Part shown: piece after piece, positions 24,240 through 35,700 of the stretch
Position numbering within the stretch: position 1 is the stretch's first letter
Layout: every line of letters starts with the position of its first letter
DNA from: Chaenocephalus aceratus
Taxonomy: Eukaryota > Chordata > Actinopteri > Perciformes > Channichthyidae
Direction of reading: 5' to 3'
NCBI GenBank assembly: GCA_023974075.1
Contig: JAMFTG010000055.1
Coordinates: forward strand, 712,477 to 776,476
Length of the DNA stretch: 64,000 nucleotides
Notes under the pieces: generated by a model
The model's database searches: none
Told to the model about the DNA's origin: nothing
What the model saw: only the letters and a program-made list of their open reading frames with translations
Program-made: the position numbers and the translations under genes

Positions 24240-25080
24240 AAGGACCATCGAGTTGGAAATAGTGAGACAACATTTATACATGAGAAAATTGTAACCTGGG
24301 TAAATATTTAGGATATTATTATTGTTGATAATCATAATAATAATAATAATAATTAATAATTGATAAGTCATTTGGTATTTTTGTCCTTACCTTACCCCCT
24401 CTATCTTCAAATCTATTTCGTTTTGGTTATTGCACACCAACCCCATTAAAGGAAATTAGGGTTCAGGGTTAGGGTTGGACATAGAAATCTCTTAACCAAC
24501 AGACCTTATTTCCGGCTAACCAACAAAACACATTCAGATAACCATTGACTTCCAGACCAGGGGACGACAGAGAACAAGAAGGTGGTTGAATGCGTTCTCA
24601 TTTGCAGGATTGAGGACTCATTCCTTGACCACATGGCCGTGCTTTCTCTCACGATTCGTTTCTTGGTACTTCTTGGAAAAACATCCAGCACAGATTCAGT
24701 CTCGCACCTCGTTGTTGTTTGTTCTTTGTTAGGATCCCCATTAGCACGAGCATGAGCATTGGCTCTTCTTCCTGGGGTCCAATTGTACTGAGATGATTGT
24801 TTAGCAACCTTTTGAATTGTACATGAGAATGTTCCTGAATGATATGAAGAGTTCCAGCTGACAGTAGATGACTGTTTCTGTCTCATATTTGATTTAGATT
24901 AGGCTAATACGAACCTTCCTTCTATTGCATGTCGTGTTTGATAGTTATGTTGAGCATACTGCGCTATACACATTTGTGATAATATACGTGGTACGTGAGT
25001 CACTGTAATATTTCTGACAAAATGTAACAAAGTATAAGTTGACGTCTGTCTGACACTTATCCATTTCAGTGTCTCCAGCA
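24240..25080. other. tlr2 intron 3, low-complexity and unknown sequence
   Basis: It contains an (AAT)n run near 24338-24356. A stretch around 24720-24790 (TTAGGATCCCCATTAGC ... TCTTCCTGGGGTCC) looks like a dispersed repeat. The 126-codon minus frame at 24506-24886 has no recognisable domain and is not called. Confidence 0.4.
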
Positions 25081-25626
25081 TTTGAGTTACCTCCTCAGGT
25101 TGTTGCCTGCACAGTGAGCTCCTCCAGCTGAGAGACTCCAGACAGATCTCTTCTCCTCAGTTCCTCCAGAGCAGGACCTCCGAACATCAGCCTCTTCAGC
25201 CTCCGCAGCCTCTGCAACACTGGACGAGATCCCAGGCAGCTGGAGGACACAAAACACACAATAATGTAGACACTTTGTGGAGATTTGAGCTTGTTCTGTA
25301 CACTCAGACCCAGAACTAAAACCCATCTGTTTACTACCTACCCTGTCCTCCAGAAAGGGGAACAAGCTTTACTATGGATATCAGGACTGAGGAAAGTCTA
25401 GGCATCATCCGAGGTGGATTAAAATCCCACCTGTTTCAACTGCACCTTGGCCCTTAAATCTCAAATAAGTTGTAGCATAAGTTTTTTTTTTTTTTTAAAG
25501 CTAATGCACCAGGCACTTGACTCATTTGAAGCTAATGCACTTGCAGGATTCTGAATTTGTATCGTCAACATTGATTGCATTTATTGTAAGTTGGATATAA
25601 ATATCAGTAATAAAATAAACTATAAC

Positions 25627-27032
25627 CAGAGGTGGGAAGTAGTGGAGTACAAATACTTTGTTACTGTAAGTACATTTTTCTGGTATCAGTACTTTACTCC
25701 ACTACTTTTTTTTCTGACGACTTTTACTTTTACTTCTTACATTTTGAACACAAATACCTGTACTTTCTACTTATTACATTTTGAACACAAATACCTGTAC
25801 TTTCTACTTCTTACATGTTGAACCCAAATACCTGTACTTTCTACTTCTTACATGTTGAACACAAATACCTGTACTTTCTACTTCTTACATTTAGAACACA
25901 AATACCTGTACTTTCTACTTCTTACATTTAGAACACAAATACCTGTACTTTCTACTTCTTACATGTTGAACTCAAATACCTGTACTTTCTACTTATTACA
26001 TTTTGAACACAAATACCTGTACTTTCTACTTATTACATTTTGAACACAAATACCTGTACTTTCTACTTATTACATTTTGAACACAAATACCTGTACTTTC
26101 TACTTCTCACATGTTGAACCCAAATACCTGTACTTTCTACTTCTTACATGTTGAACACAAATACCTGTACTTTCTACTTCTCACATGTGTGAACCCAAAT
26201 ACCTGTACTTTCTACTTCTCACATGTTGAACACAAATACCTGTACTTTCTACTTCTTACATTTTCAAAACAGGTTTGTTACTTTAGTTTTAATATGTGTT
26301 TGGTAACATTTATTAGAGCACTTTCTTACTGAAGTGCATTTCAAAGCCCATTTCTTTACTTTTACTTGAGTAAAGAATATTAGTCAGTACTTGTACTTTT
26401 ACCAGAGTATTTTTAAACACGAGTATCTGTACTTCTACTTCTTACATTTAGAACACAAATACCTGTACTTTCTACTTCTTACATTTAGAACACAAATACC
26501 TGTACTTTCTACTTCTTACATGTTGAACTCAAATACCTGTACTTTCTACTTCTTACATGTTGAACACAAATACCTGTACTTTCTACTTCTTACATGTTGA
26601 ACACAAATACCTGTACTTTCTACCTCTTACATGTTGAACACAAATACCTGTACTTTCTACTTCTTACATGTTGAACCCAAATACCTGTACTTTCTACTTC
26701 TTACATGTTGAACCCAAATACCTGTACTTTCTACTTCTTACATGTTGAACCCAAATACCTGTACTTTCTACTTCTCACAATGTTGAACACAAATACCTGT
26801 ACTTTCTACTTCTTACATTTTCAAAACAGGTTTGTTACTTTAGTTTTAATATGTGTTTGGTAACATTTATTAGAGCACTTTCTTACTGAAGTGCATTTCA
26901 AAGCCCATATTTCTTTACTTTTACTTGAGTAAAGAAGATTAGTCAGTACTTGTACTTTTACCAGAGTATTTTTAAACACGAGTATCTGTACTTCTACTTG
27001 AGTAAAGGATGTGTGTACTTTTGCCATATCTG
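25627..27032 (+). mobile_element. Family A hAT-like transposon with two internal 37-bp arrays (internal duplication)
   Basis: It is flanked by ACTATAAC (25619-25626) and AATATAAC (27033-27040), an 8-bp duplication with one mismatch. It starts CAGAGGTGGGAAGTAG and ends TACTTTTGCCATATCTG. Two arrays of the 37-bp unit (about 25740-26265 and 26440-26815) are each followed by a copy of the same 3' segment (AACAGGTTTGTTACTTTAGT ... AAACACGAGTATCTGTAC). The 3' half has therefore been duplicated inside the element. Its right end is 22 bases from the donor of tlr2 exon 2. Confidence 0.85.
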
Positions 27033-27499
27033 AATATAACCCTGAGCATGTTACCTGTACGGGTTGTGGAGCAGGTTGAGTTCCTGCAGAGCTCCTAGCT
27101 TACTGAACCATCTGCGGTTGATGGCAGTCAGCTGGTTGTCGGACAGATCCAGCTGCTCTAGACTCCACAGAGAGTCAACGCTGACGGATGGATCTCAGAC
27201 AGTCTGTTACCTGGAGGAAAGCAATAGTTAGGTTTAAAAAAGATCCGAAATTTGGACAAAAACTTCATCCGGAGTTCCACAGGGATCATACTGTGGTCCG
27301 CTGATTATCAGTGGTTATCATGAAGTGATTTTTTACTATTTCCATCTTCAAACATCACCATGAGGCATGGATCTTTGGTCAACACTACACCTGGCTTTGT
27401 ATTGGTCATTGGTCCTTGGTCATTGGTCATTGGTCATTGGTCATTGCCAAGGACGCAAAACGAACAGCAGAAATCAAGGTTTGATGCTCTCAAATTGTA

Positions 27500-27720
27500 A
27501 AACCCATCAAAGATTGAAAGGCTTTATTGTTATATGCTCTACAGCTACAAACACTTTCTCATATTTCTCCTAGTGGGCGTGTTTTGTAGCGCGTTTGCAC
27601 CTGTCGGCCACTATAGATATCTCCTAGGCTTCTCCAACAATGCTATATATACAATACAACCTACAAAAGGGAGTATAGTGCAAGTAAAATGCAGGGATAT
27701 ATACAATGGAGGAAAAGTAA
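27500..27720. repeat. Dispersed short repeat in tlr2 intron 1
   Basis: The segment with AGGCTTCTCCAACAATGCTA, ATACAATACAACC and GTGCAAGTAAAATG resembles stretches near 7030, 18590-18690 and 53405-53515. These are probably copies of one short interspersed element. Exact borders were not resolved. Confidence 0.45.
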
Positions 27721-27887
27721 TATTTGATCCCTTGCAGATTTTGTTAGTTTGCCCACTTACAAACAAATGAACAATCTATATTGTATTATGTTATATATAT
27801 ATAGGTTTATTTTAACAGTGAGAGTAAGAATATCAAAAAGAAAATCCAGAAATTGACATTATACAAAAGATAAAAATGGATTTGCAT

Positions 27888-28369
27888 TTAAAGGTGGGAT
27901 AGGTAAGTTTCAGAAACCGGCTCGAGATACACTTTTTGTTATATTCCATGGAATGCTCTCAACGTCCCGATAGCAATGAATATCTGAAGTGCTGTGACAA
28001 AAAATCCATAAAAAAATGTCATCTGTGGAAGCCGTGATACTGTAAAAAGTACAACCAATCCGTTTAGCCGGCCCGGCTAAACGGATTGGTTGTACTTTGC
28101 CGCCCTGTCTGTCAGCCTTCCATCTCGTGCACGCACAAATGTATCTCGTGCCCTCATTGGGCGTGCCCTCACTGGGCGTGCATTGCAGCAGTACTTCAAT
28201 GACTCGCCACTTCCACCAGTCTGCTGACGTCATGTGCGCGTTCGTGTGTGGTTGGAGGAGGTGCTCTGTAAGGAAGTCCTGAAGGAAGGGGCGGATTCTT
28301 TTCGGCTGCGTACTTTCACATGTTAGTGGACTCGAGCCGGTTTCTGAAACTTACCTACCCCACCTTTAA
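27888..28369. mobile_element. TTAA-flanked short transposon, family B (482 bp)
   Basis: The terminal inverted repeats TTAAAGGTGGGATAGGTAAG and ...CTTACCTACCCCACCTTTAA share at least 30 bases, continuing into GTTTCAGAAACCGGCTCGAG. A second copy is at 48640-49007. The centre holds a short palindrome, GTTTAGCCGGCCCGGCTAAAC (about 28060). It lies in tlr2 intron 1. Confidence 0.85.
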
Positions 28370-28794
28370 CTCTGGGAAATAGTATACCGTATAGTAGTAG
28401 TAATAATAATAATAATAATAGATTACTTTTCTCTAAGGCCGTTTTACATGGTGAAAAACAAACAACAAAAAAACAAAAAGGGCAACTAATAAGGTAAAAC
28501 AAATAAAGTATGCTTTTAGAATAGCTCAAAATAAACTCCTTATCAACATTACGGTGTAGAATCAGAATCCGCAGTTTCTTGTGTTCCCGTCAGGTCGCCA
28601 CCGGTCACCACGGCGATGGTCGTTGAAGGAAAGGTCAAGGGTCAGGGCACGGTCTGTTACCGTGGGAACAAGCGTGTATCCTGCGTGGGAGCAGTCCACA
28701 GGCGAGTCGAGGGTCGCAGCGATCGCAGGACGACCTTTGACCTCGACACATGGCGAATGAGAGGAGGAGGTAGAGGTTGGTCAACAGCTCCATT

Positions 28795-31182
28795 CTGCAG
28801 AGAGGTAAACAAAAGAGGTTAATAAAGGGGTGCAAGGATTTCCTGCTTCTGTGTTGGACCCTTAAAAAATAGTTCTCTATCTGTGTTTTTATTTTTTATA
28901 ATTTACTTTTATGTATGCACCATGACATCAAGTCAAATTCCTCGTGTGGAGGCAATTCCACACAAAAACAGAAACAACCTGTTTGGCAAGAAATTGAACA
29001 AACAATAGAAGTTAAAGCAACGTTATTGTTGTTGTTATTTATCAAGTTCATCTATTTCAGCTGAAAGGACAGAGTCTCTAAACCAACAGTTTGTACACGA
29101 TCTGACAACATACAACAGAAACTACAAACACTTTATACCCTACAGAAGGAGGGAAGGGGAAGTTCCTCAGCGAGCACGTTTACATGACAGGAAGTGTGGA
29201 CCAGACGGTTGAAACTCACATACATGTTCATTACAAACCAATGGTTATTAATAACTGTGTAATATATACCTGGCTGCTAAATCCTCAGAACTGTTACAGG
29301 ATGTGTATTACGTACATTTTTATTTTTTATTGTATCATAACTTAGCACTGTTAAATGCATATCACATATTGAACATATGTAACATTAAGCTGTCTGTGGC
29401 TCTTTTTCCTGCTGTAACTACGCACATGTCCCCTCCGTGGGACTAATAAAGGCATTCTGATTGTAGAGGCAGCCTTTTGTCTGTTCTAAGGACGTGGACA
29501 TTAGAGGCTAGATGTGAATTCAAACCGTGGGAAATAAACGGAGAATGAAGTTACAGTAATACTTATGATTAAGTGAGATTTCGTGAGACATTTCTACAAC
29601 TCCTCGTACGTGTCAACCTACCTAAGGCAGCATCTTATCTTATCCAATGGGATTTCCCAACTCTTTTCCCGGTTTGAGGACTCATTCCTGCACCGCTCTA
29701 TAATCTATCCTTATTGTAAACCTAACACTGTAATCTGATTGGAACTGTTAGGGAATACAGTTACCTTGTTTATGTGCTGATAATCCTGTAACATGTAATC
29801 CATTACTCCCCATGTGTGACGGAAACGTGACAAAAGTGAAAGAAACTCGGAGGAACTGTGATGTATAGAAAGAGGAAGTCTGTAAAGTTTTATTATGACT
29901 TTCAAAAAGCGTTTATGTAAACACAACGGCTTTACGAGAGGTGCACTCTGTACCGTTAGAGTGAAGCCTTGGGAACTCTGTTACATGTCATTTCCCCTTT
30001 TCTGTCTCCGATGTTCTCCACGTCCAACAAAGGCACAAACACCAAGAAATAAAACTCTATATTCAGTTTACGTTGCCCCTGGTAACGGCAGCATTACAGC
30101 TCTTAATCCTTATGGTATGAAACTTGGAAGATGAAACAAAACAAAGAAAAATCCTTCCATCACTTTTTAAATTCATGTTGTTTTTTCAAGCATTTGAAAG
30201 AATGAGTAACTGATGCATTGAGTTATTCCTTTAGTGAACGCATGTCTCCTCAAGCGGCTGAAGACGTTTCTTCATGTGGACAGGAACATTTCATCTTGTA
30301 CTCCATTTTTACAATTGTTTTTAGTAATACTATTAATAATCAATATGAGATAACAACAACAGAACTAGGCCTACAGTGCATTGCATACAGCGCCCACACA
30401 CTGTGAATGAAACAAGATATTTAACTTATTATGATCAAATTAATACAAAATAAGAATACATTTACCATTTTATGTGGAAATTGAATATTGGAAGTCAAGG
30501 ATCATCCCAAAACATTTTAAAATATTATTAATTTAATAATGAAGCTGTAGCGTCTGCCTTCACCAGAACCAGGGGGTGCAAACTTTGTATTTAGAAAGTT
30601 CCTCGTGAACCCAAAATAATGACTTCTTATCAGCAAAGGACGACCGTAACATAAAAAAAGTACATTTCACGTTTCATTCAAGGATTTGATCGTAAATATG
30701 AGACTTACATGATTTGTTTTGCGGAGCTGGAGCCTGAACCGCTTTAATGATTAAAATGGAGGTAAACTGCTTTTTTACGAGAGAGGAAGTCAAACTCACT
30801 GACAAAGAGGTAGTGAGCATGAACATCACTGCATCAGTGAAGAGGCATCGGAGCATGACGACAGTTAATAAAGAGGCGCTATTCTTCTTCTGGGGGGTTT
30901 CCTCTCCTGGTGTGTTCTGTTGGTTTTAGTGCATGTCAATGGTCTTCAGAGGCGAACATGCTGTGTTCCTAAATATCAGTTTTATTCAAATTAATTGTGA
31001 TAAAGTTCAACAGGACTCCAGATGTGAGCTTAGGTAATATAGAAATACTCATTTTTAAGTCAAATAACCACATTTTATCCAGTTAATAATACAAATAATT
31101 AGCTTATTTTATTTTATATTATTAATTGTATCTACAATTTTATTCAATAAGTTAAAAGTGTTTATTTATTATTTTAAATGTT
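28795..31182. other. Upstream sequence of tlr2, no gene recognised
   Basis: The first coding exon of tlr2 opens after the acceptor at 28795-28796, so an untranslated exon and promoter should lie here on the minus strand; I could not place them. The plus-strand frames in this stretch are short and show no domains. Confidence 0.4.
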
Positions 31183-31190
31183 GTTTAAAC

Positions 31191-31886
31191 CAGGGGTTCC
31201 CAAATGTTGCCATGCCAAGGACCGCATTATCCTCTGGCGGGGACCCCCCTGTTTAAAAAAAAATGATGTGTACAAGTGCCTCCCGATGGAGCATGCAGTG
31301 CGTTGCCACTACATTTGGGGCCTTCTGCCTGATCGAAGCTGTCACTCCGCTTTCTCTGCCTGTCTCCCCCCCCGACCCTCTGAGCACACACCACACAACG
31401 ACACCAGTCAAGTCCGTTTGAGATGATGTACTCGTCTAAAACTTGGGAAATGTCTCTTCCTGTGGTCCTACCTTCCAGTGCTTTGTAAAATAATATTTCC
31501 TAAACAAAGTTGTCTTCTGAAATAAATCTGATGTATGCAAGCAATTCTGCGACATTTGCTACATCCGTGCTCTCATCCAGCTGCAGAGCGAAACATTCAC
31601 TCGCTCTCACCTGCTCCAAAAGCTGAGCAGATTTTCACTCGCAGTAGCGGCAGCTCCCTGATTGGCTTGAAGGGTGGTCCGTGTGATTCAAAAACAAAAA
31701 ATATTAAAAGATTGGCATCAAAGGACACAGATTGATTAATATACAGTTATTAATAACATCTAAAAAAAGAAAAACATTTTTTTTTTTTAAATAAAAAATT
31801 CTGTTTCCCTCAAACTTTGCGTGACCCCCCCTGGTGCCCCCTGGCGGACCCCTGGGGGGTCGGGGCCCCCATTTTGAAAAACACTG
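31191..31886 (-). mobile_element. hAT element remnant with ZBED-type transposase fragment
   Basis: It is flanked by a perfect, palindromic 8-bp duplication, GTTTAAAC (31183-31190 and 31887-31894). The ends are CAGGGGTTCCCAAA and TTTGAAAAACACTG. On the minus strand (about 31620 to 31425) a transposase fragment is readable: QLLEQVRASECFALQLDEST, then DVANVAELLAYIRF, a stop codon, and ILFYKALEGRTTGRDISQVL. This wording is typical of ZBED-like hAT transposases. A single internal stop and the loss of both protein ends make it non-functional. Confidence 0.8.
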
Positions 31887-31894
31887 GTTTAAAC

Positions 31895-32741
31895 CATTCA
31901 GTTATTATTTTTGATGGATTCGTTTTTCATTTAATAACAAAAACGTTATCTTTTAAATTCCTTGTCTTCTTAAGTTAATAATAACAAATGAGTATCAAAT
32001 AAACATTAAAAGAAAAATCCACATCCGGGTCTTTTCACCTGGAGGTAAACCGGAAGCACCTGATCCCCGTTTTTTGTTTTTTTTGTTTCTTCTTCTTTTT
32101 GTTACTTCCCTGGACAAGTTGCACCTTTAAAAGTAAGCCGAATCGTCCGCACTGAGCTCTTGTTTGCAGTGAACTGTTGGATTTATCTGAATTTATCTGA
32201 ATTTATTTGAATTTATCTCTGGATTAATTTAATACTGAAGAAAACGTAGAAATGTGAAGATTTTCAGACAGGTTCTGCAGGAATGAGGAGAAACTATTTT
32301 CTGTGACTTCTAAGCGGATTTGTGGTCGCTTTTTCGCGGTGTTCACCCGATTTAACATCATTATCGGAAAGCTTAAGTCCATGGGAACATAGAAATATAA
32401 CTATCTTGTCTGTGTGTTCAGATTTGACTTCGTTATAATCCAAAATAGTGTCCGATGTTTGACGCAAAAAACCGCTTTATTCTGATTTAATGGGATTTGT
32501 GCATCTTATATAATTAACATTAAATACAAACATAATTGGTCAAATTGATGTTTAATCAACTTTATCATATTTCATTCGTCTTTTTCACCACGTGATGGAG
32601 CCAAACTCCATTTCATATTGTGTGTTAAAGTGTATATTAACCCTTTAATATCCAATATATATCATATATTAAATTGAATAACGAAGCATACTTGATCTTT
32701 ATTTACCTGTAAATGTAATACAATTAGAGGAGAACCTCTAA
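31895..32741. other. Unassigned AT-rich sequence
   Basis: No gene seen. Around 32160-32230 there are short TTTATCTGAA repeats. A G+C-richer stretch near 32030-32150 could be a promoter but has no downstream coding exon in view. Confidence 0.35.
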
Positions 32742-35700
32742 AGTAGAAGTACTCAGATCATGTACTTAGTAAAGTAGAAGTACTCAGATCATGTACTTAG
32801 TAAAAGTAGAAGTACTCAGATCTTGTACTTGAGTAAAAGTAGAAGTACTCAGATCTTGTATTGAGTAAAAGTAGAAGTACTCAGATCTTGTAGTAAAAGT
32901 GGAAGTACTCAGATCTTGTAGTAAAAGTAGAAGTACTCAGATCTTGTACTTGAGTAAAAGTAGAGGTACCAGAGTGTAGGAATACTCTGTTCCGAAGTCC
33001 TGCATTCAAAATGTTCCTCAAGTAAAAGTAGAAGTACTCAGATATTGTACTTGAGTTAAAGTAGAAGTACTCAGATCTTGTAGTAAAAGTAGAAGTATCA
33101 GATCTTGTAAAAGTAGAAGTACTCAGACCTTGTACTTGAGTAAAAGTAGAAGTACTCAGATTTTGTACTTGAGTAAAAGTAGAAGTACTCAGATCTTGTA
33201 CTTGAGTAAATGTAGAAGTACTCAGATCTTGTACTTGAGTAAAAGTAGAAGTACCAGAGTGTAGGAATACTCTGTTTCAGTAAAAGTCCTGCATTCAAAA
33301 TGTTCCTCAAGTGAAAGTAGAAAGTATTCTCATCTAAATATAGTGAAAGACAGTAAAAGTAGTCGTTGTGCAGATTGGTCCATTTCAGAATATATCTATG
33401 ATGTGTTTTATAATGATTGATCATGAATGTTCTCAGAGCTGGTGAAGGTGCAGCTAGTCTGAAGTACTTTGTAGACTGCAGGGTAGCTGGTGGAGGTGCA
33501 GCTAGTCTGAAGTACTTTGTAGACTGCAGGGTAGCTGGTGGAGGTGCAGCTAGTCTGAAGTACTTTGTAGACTGCAGGGTAGCTGGTGGAGGTGCAGCTA
33601 GTCTGAAGTACTTTGTAGACTGCAGGGTAGCTGGTGGAGGTGCAGCTGTCTGAAGTACTTTGTAGACTGCAGGGTAGCTGGTGGAGGTGCAGCTAGTCTG
33701 AAGTACTTTGTAGACTGCAGGGTAGCTGGTGAGGTGCAGCTAGTCTGAAGTACTTTGTAGACTGCAGGGTAGCTGGTGGAGGTGCAGCTAGTCTGAAGTA
33801 CTTTGTAGACTGCAGGGTAGCTGGTGGAGGTGCAGCTAGTCTGAAGTACTTTGTAGACTGCAGGGTAGCTGGTGGAGGTGCAGCTAGTCTGAAGTACTTT
33901 GTAGACTGCAGGGTAGCTGGTGGAGGTGCAGCTAGTCTGAAGTACTTTGTAGACTGCAGGGTAGCTGGTGGAGGTGCAGCTAGTCTGAAGTACTTTGTAG
34001 ACTGCAGGGTAGCTGGTGGAGGTGCAGCTAGTCTGAAGTACTTTGTAGACTGCAGGGTAGCTGGTGGAGGTGCAGCTAGTCTGAAGTACTTTGTAGACTG
34101 CAGGGTAGCTGGTGGAGGTGCAGCTAGTCTGAAGTACTTTGTAGACTGCAGGGTAGCTGGTGGAGGTGCAGCTAGTCTGAAGTACTTTGTAGACTGCAGG
34201 GTAGCTGGTGAGGTGCAGCTAGTCTGAAGTACTTTGTAGACTGCAGGGTAGCTGGTGGAGGTGCAGCTAGGTCTGAAGTACTTGTAGACTGCAGGGTAGC
34301 TGGTGGAGGTGCAGCTAGTCTGAAGTACTTTGTAGACTGCAGGGTAGCTGGTGAGGAGCAGCTAGTCTGAAGTACTTTGTAGACTGCAGGGTAGCTGGTG
34401 GTGCAGCTAGTCTGAAGTACTTTGTAGACTGCAGGGTAGCTGGTGGAGGTGCAGCTAGTCTGAAGTACTTTGTAGACTGCAGGGTAGCTGGTGAAGGTGC
34501 AGCTAGTCTGAAGTACTTTGTAGACTGCAGGGTAGCTGGTGAGGTGCAGCTAGTCTGAAGTACTTTGTAGACTGCAGGGTAGCTGGTGGAGGTGCAGCTA
34601 GTCTGAAGTACTTTGTAGACTGCAGGGTAGCTGGTGGAGGTGCAGCTAGTCTGAAGTACTTTGTAGACTGCAGGGTAGCTGGTGGAGGTGCAGCTAGTCT
34701 GAAGTACTTTGTAGACTGCAGGGTAGCTGGGGAGGTGCAGCTAGTCTGAAGTACTTTGTAGACTGCAGGGTAGCTGGTGAAGGTGCAGCTAGTCTGAAGT
34801 ACTTTGTAGACTGCAGGGTAGCTGGGGAGGTGCAGCTAGTCTGAAGTACTTTGTAGACTGCAGGGTAGCTGGTGGAGGTGCAGCTAGTCTGAAGTACTTT
34901 GTAGACTGCAGGGTAGCTGGTGGAGGTGCAGCTAGTCTGAAGTACTTTGTAGACTGCAGGGTAGCTGGTGGAGGTGCAGCTAGTCTGAAGTACTTTGTAG
35001 ACTGCAGGGTAGCTGGTGGAGGTGCAGCTAGTCTGAAGTACTTTGTAGACTGCAGGGTAGCTGGTGGAGGTGCAGCTAGTCTGAAGTACTTTGTAGACTG
35101 CAGGGTAGCTGGTGGAGGTGCAGCTAGTCTGAAGTACTTTGTAGACTGCAGGGTAGCTGGTGGAGGTGCAGCTAGTCTGAAGTACTTTGTAGACTGCAGG
35201 GTAGCTGGTGGAGGTGCAGCTAGTCTGAAGTACTTTGTAGACTGCAGGGTAGCTGGTGAGGTGCAGCTAGTCTGAAGTACTTTGTAGACTGCAGGGTAGC
35301 TGGTGGAGGTGCAGCTAGTCTGAAGTACTTTGTAGACTGCAGGGTAGCTGGTGGAGGTGCAGCTAGTCTGAAGTACTTTGTAGACTGCAGGGTAGCTGGT
35401 GAGGTGCAGCTAGTCTGAAGTACTTTGTAGACTGCAGGGTAGCTGGTGGAGGTGCAGCTAGTCTGAAGTACTTTGTAGACTGCAGGGTAGCTGGTGGAGG
35501 TGCAGCTAGTCTGAAGTACTTTGTAGACTGCAGGGTAGCTGGTGGAGGTGCAGCTAGTCTGAAGTACTTTGTAGACTGCAGGGTAGCTGGTGGAGGTGCA
35601 GCTAGTCTGAAGTACTTTGTAGACTGCAGGGTAGCTGTGTGAAGGTGCAGCTAGTCTGAAGTACTTTGTAGACTGCAGGGTAGCTGGTGGAGGTGCAGCT

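Larger units (their letters stand above)
14267..28794 (-). pseudogene. tlr2: Toll-like receptor 2, 11 coding exons, six frame-changing indels in exons 1-4
   Basis: Cell-surface receptor for bacterial lipopeptides. Coding exons 5' to 3': 28794-28553, 27210-27055, 25239-25091, 24220-24021, 23168-23046, 22226-22076, 19668-19504, 16880-16701, 16321-16181, 15680-15190, 14678-14267. All borders are GT-AG and phases match across every intron once the indels are allowed for, giving about 800 residues. Order: signal peptide (MELLTNLYLLLSFAMC), leucine-rich repeats, cysteine-rich cap (NKFVCSCDFVYF), a membrane segment (LFVSVSCVVALIIGVLVCVLLW), and a TIR domain with YDAFVSYSERD, RDFLPG (BB loop) and FW boxes. 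TLR2 was chosen for INSQVFVMPC, MPGGCSWPSTLRYLNIS and [11 protein letters not shown]. Breaks: three 1-base insertions in exon 1, 1-base deletions in exons 2 and 3, and a 5-base duplication in exon 4. Exons 5-11 are open. Either a pseudogene or uncorrected assembly errors. Confidence 0.8.

Noticed and set aside
24506..24886. 126-codon minus-strand frame in tlr2 intron 3
   Set aside because: No domain similarity, and its extension does not join tlr2 exons; probably chance.
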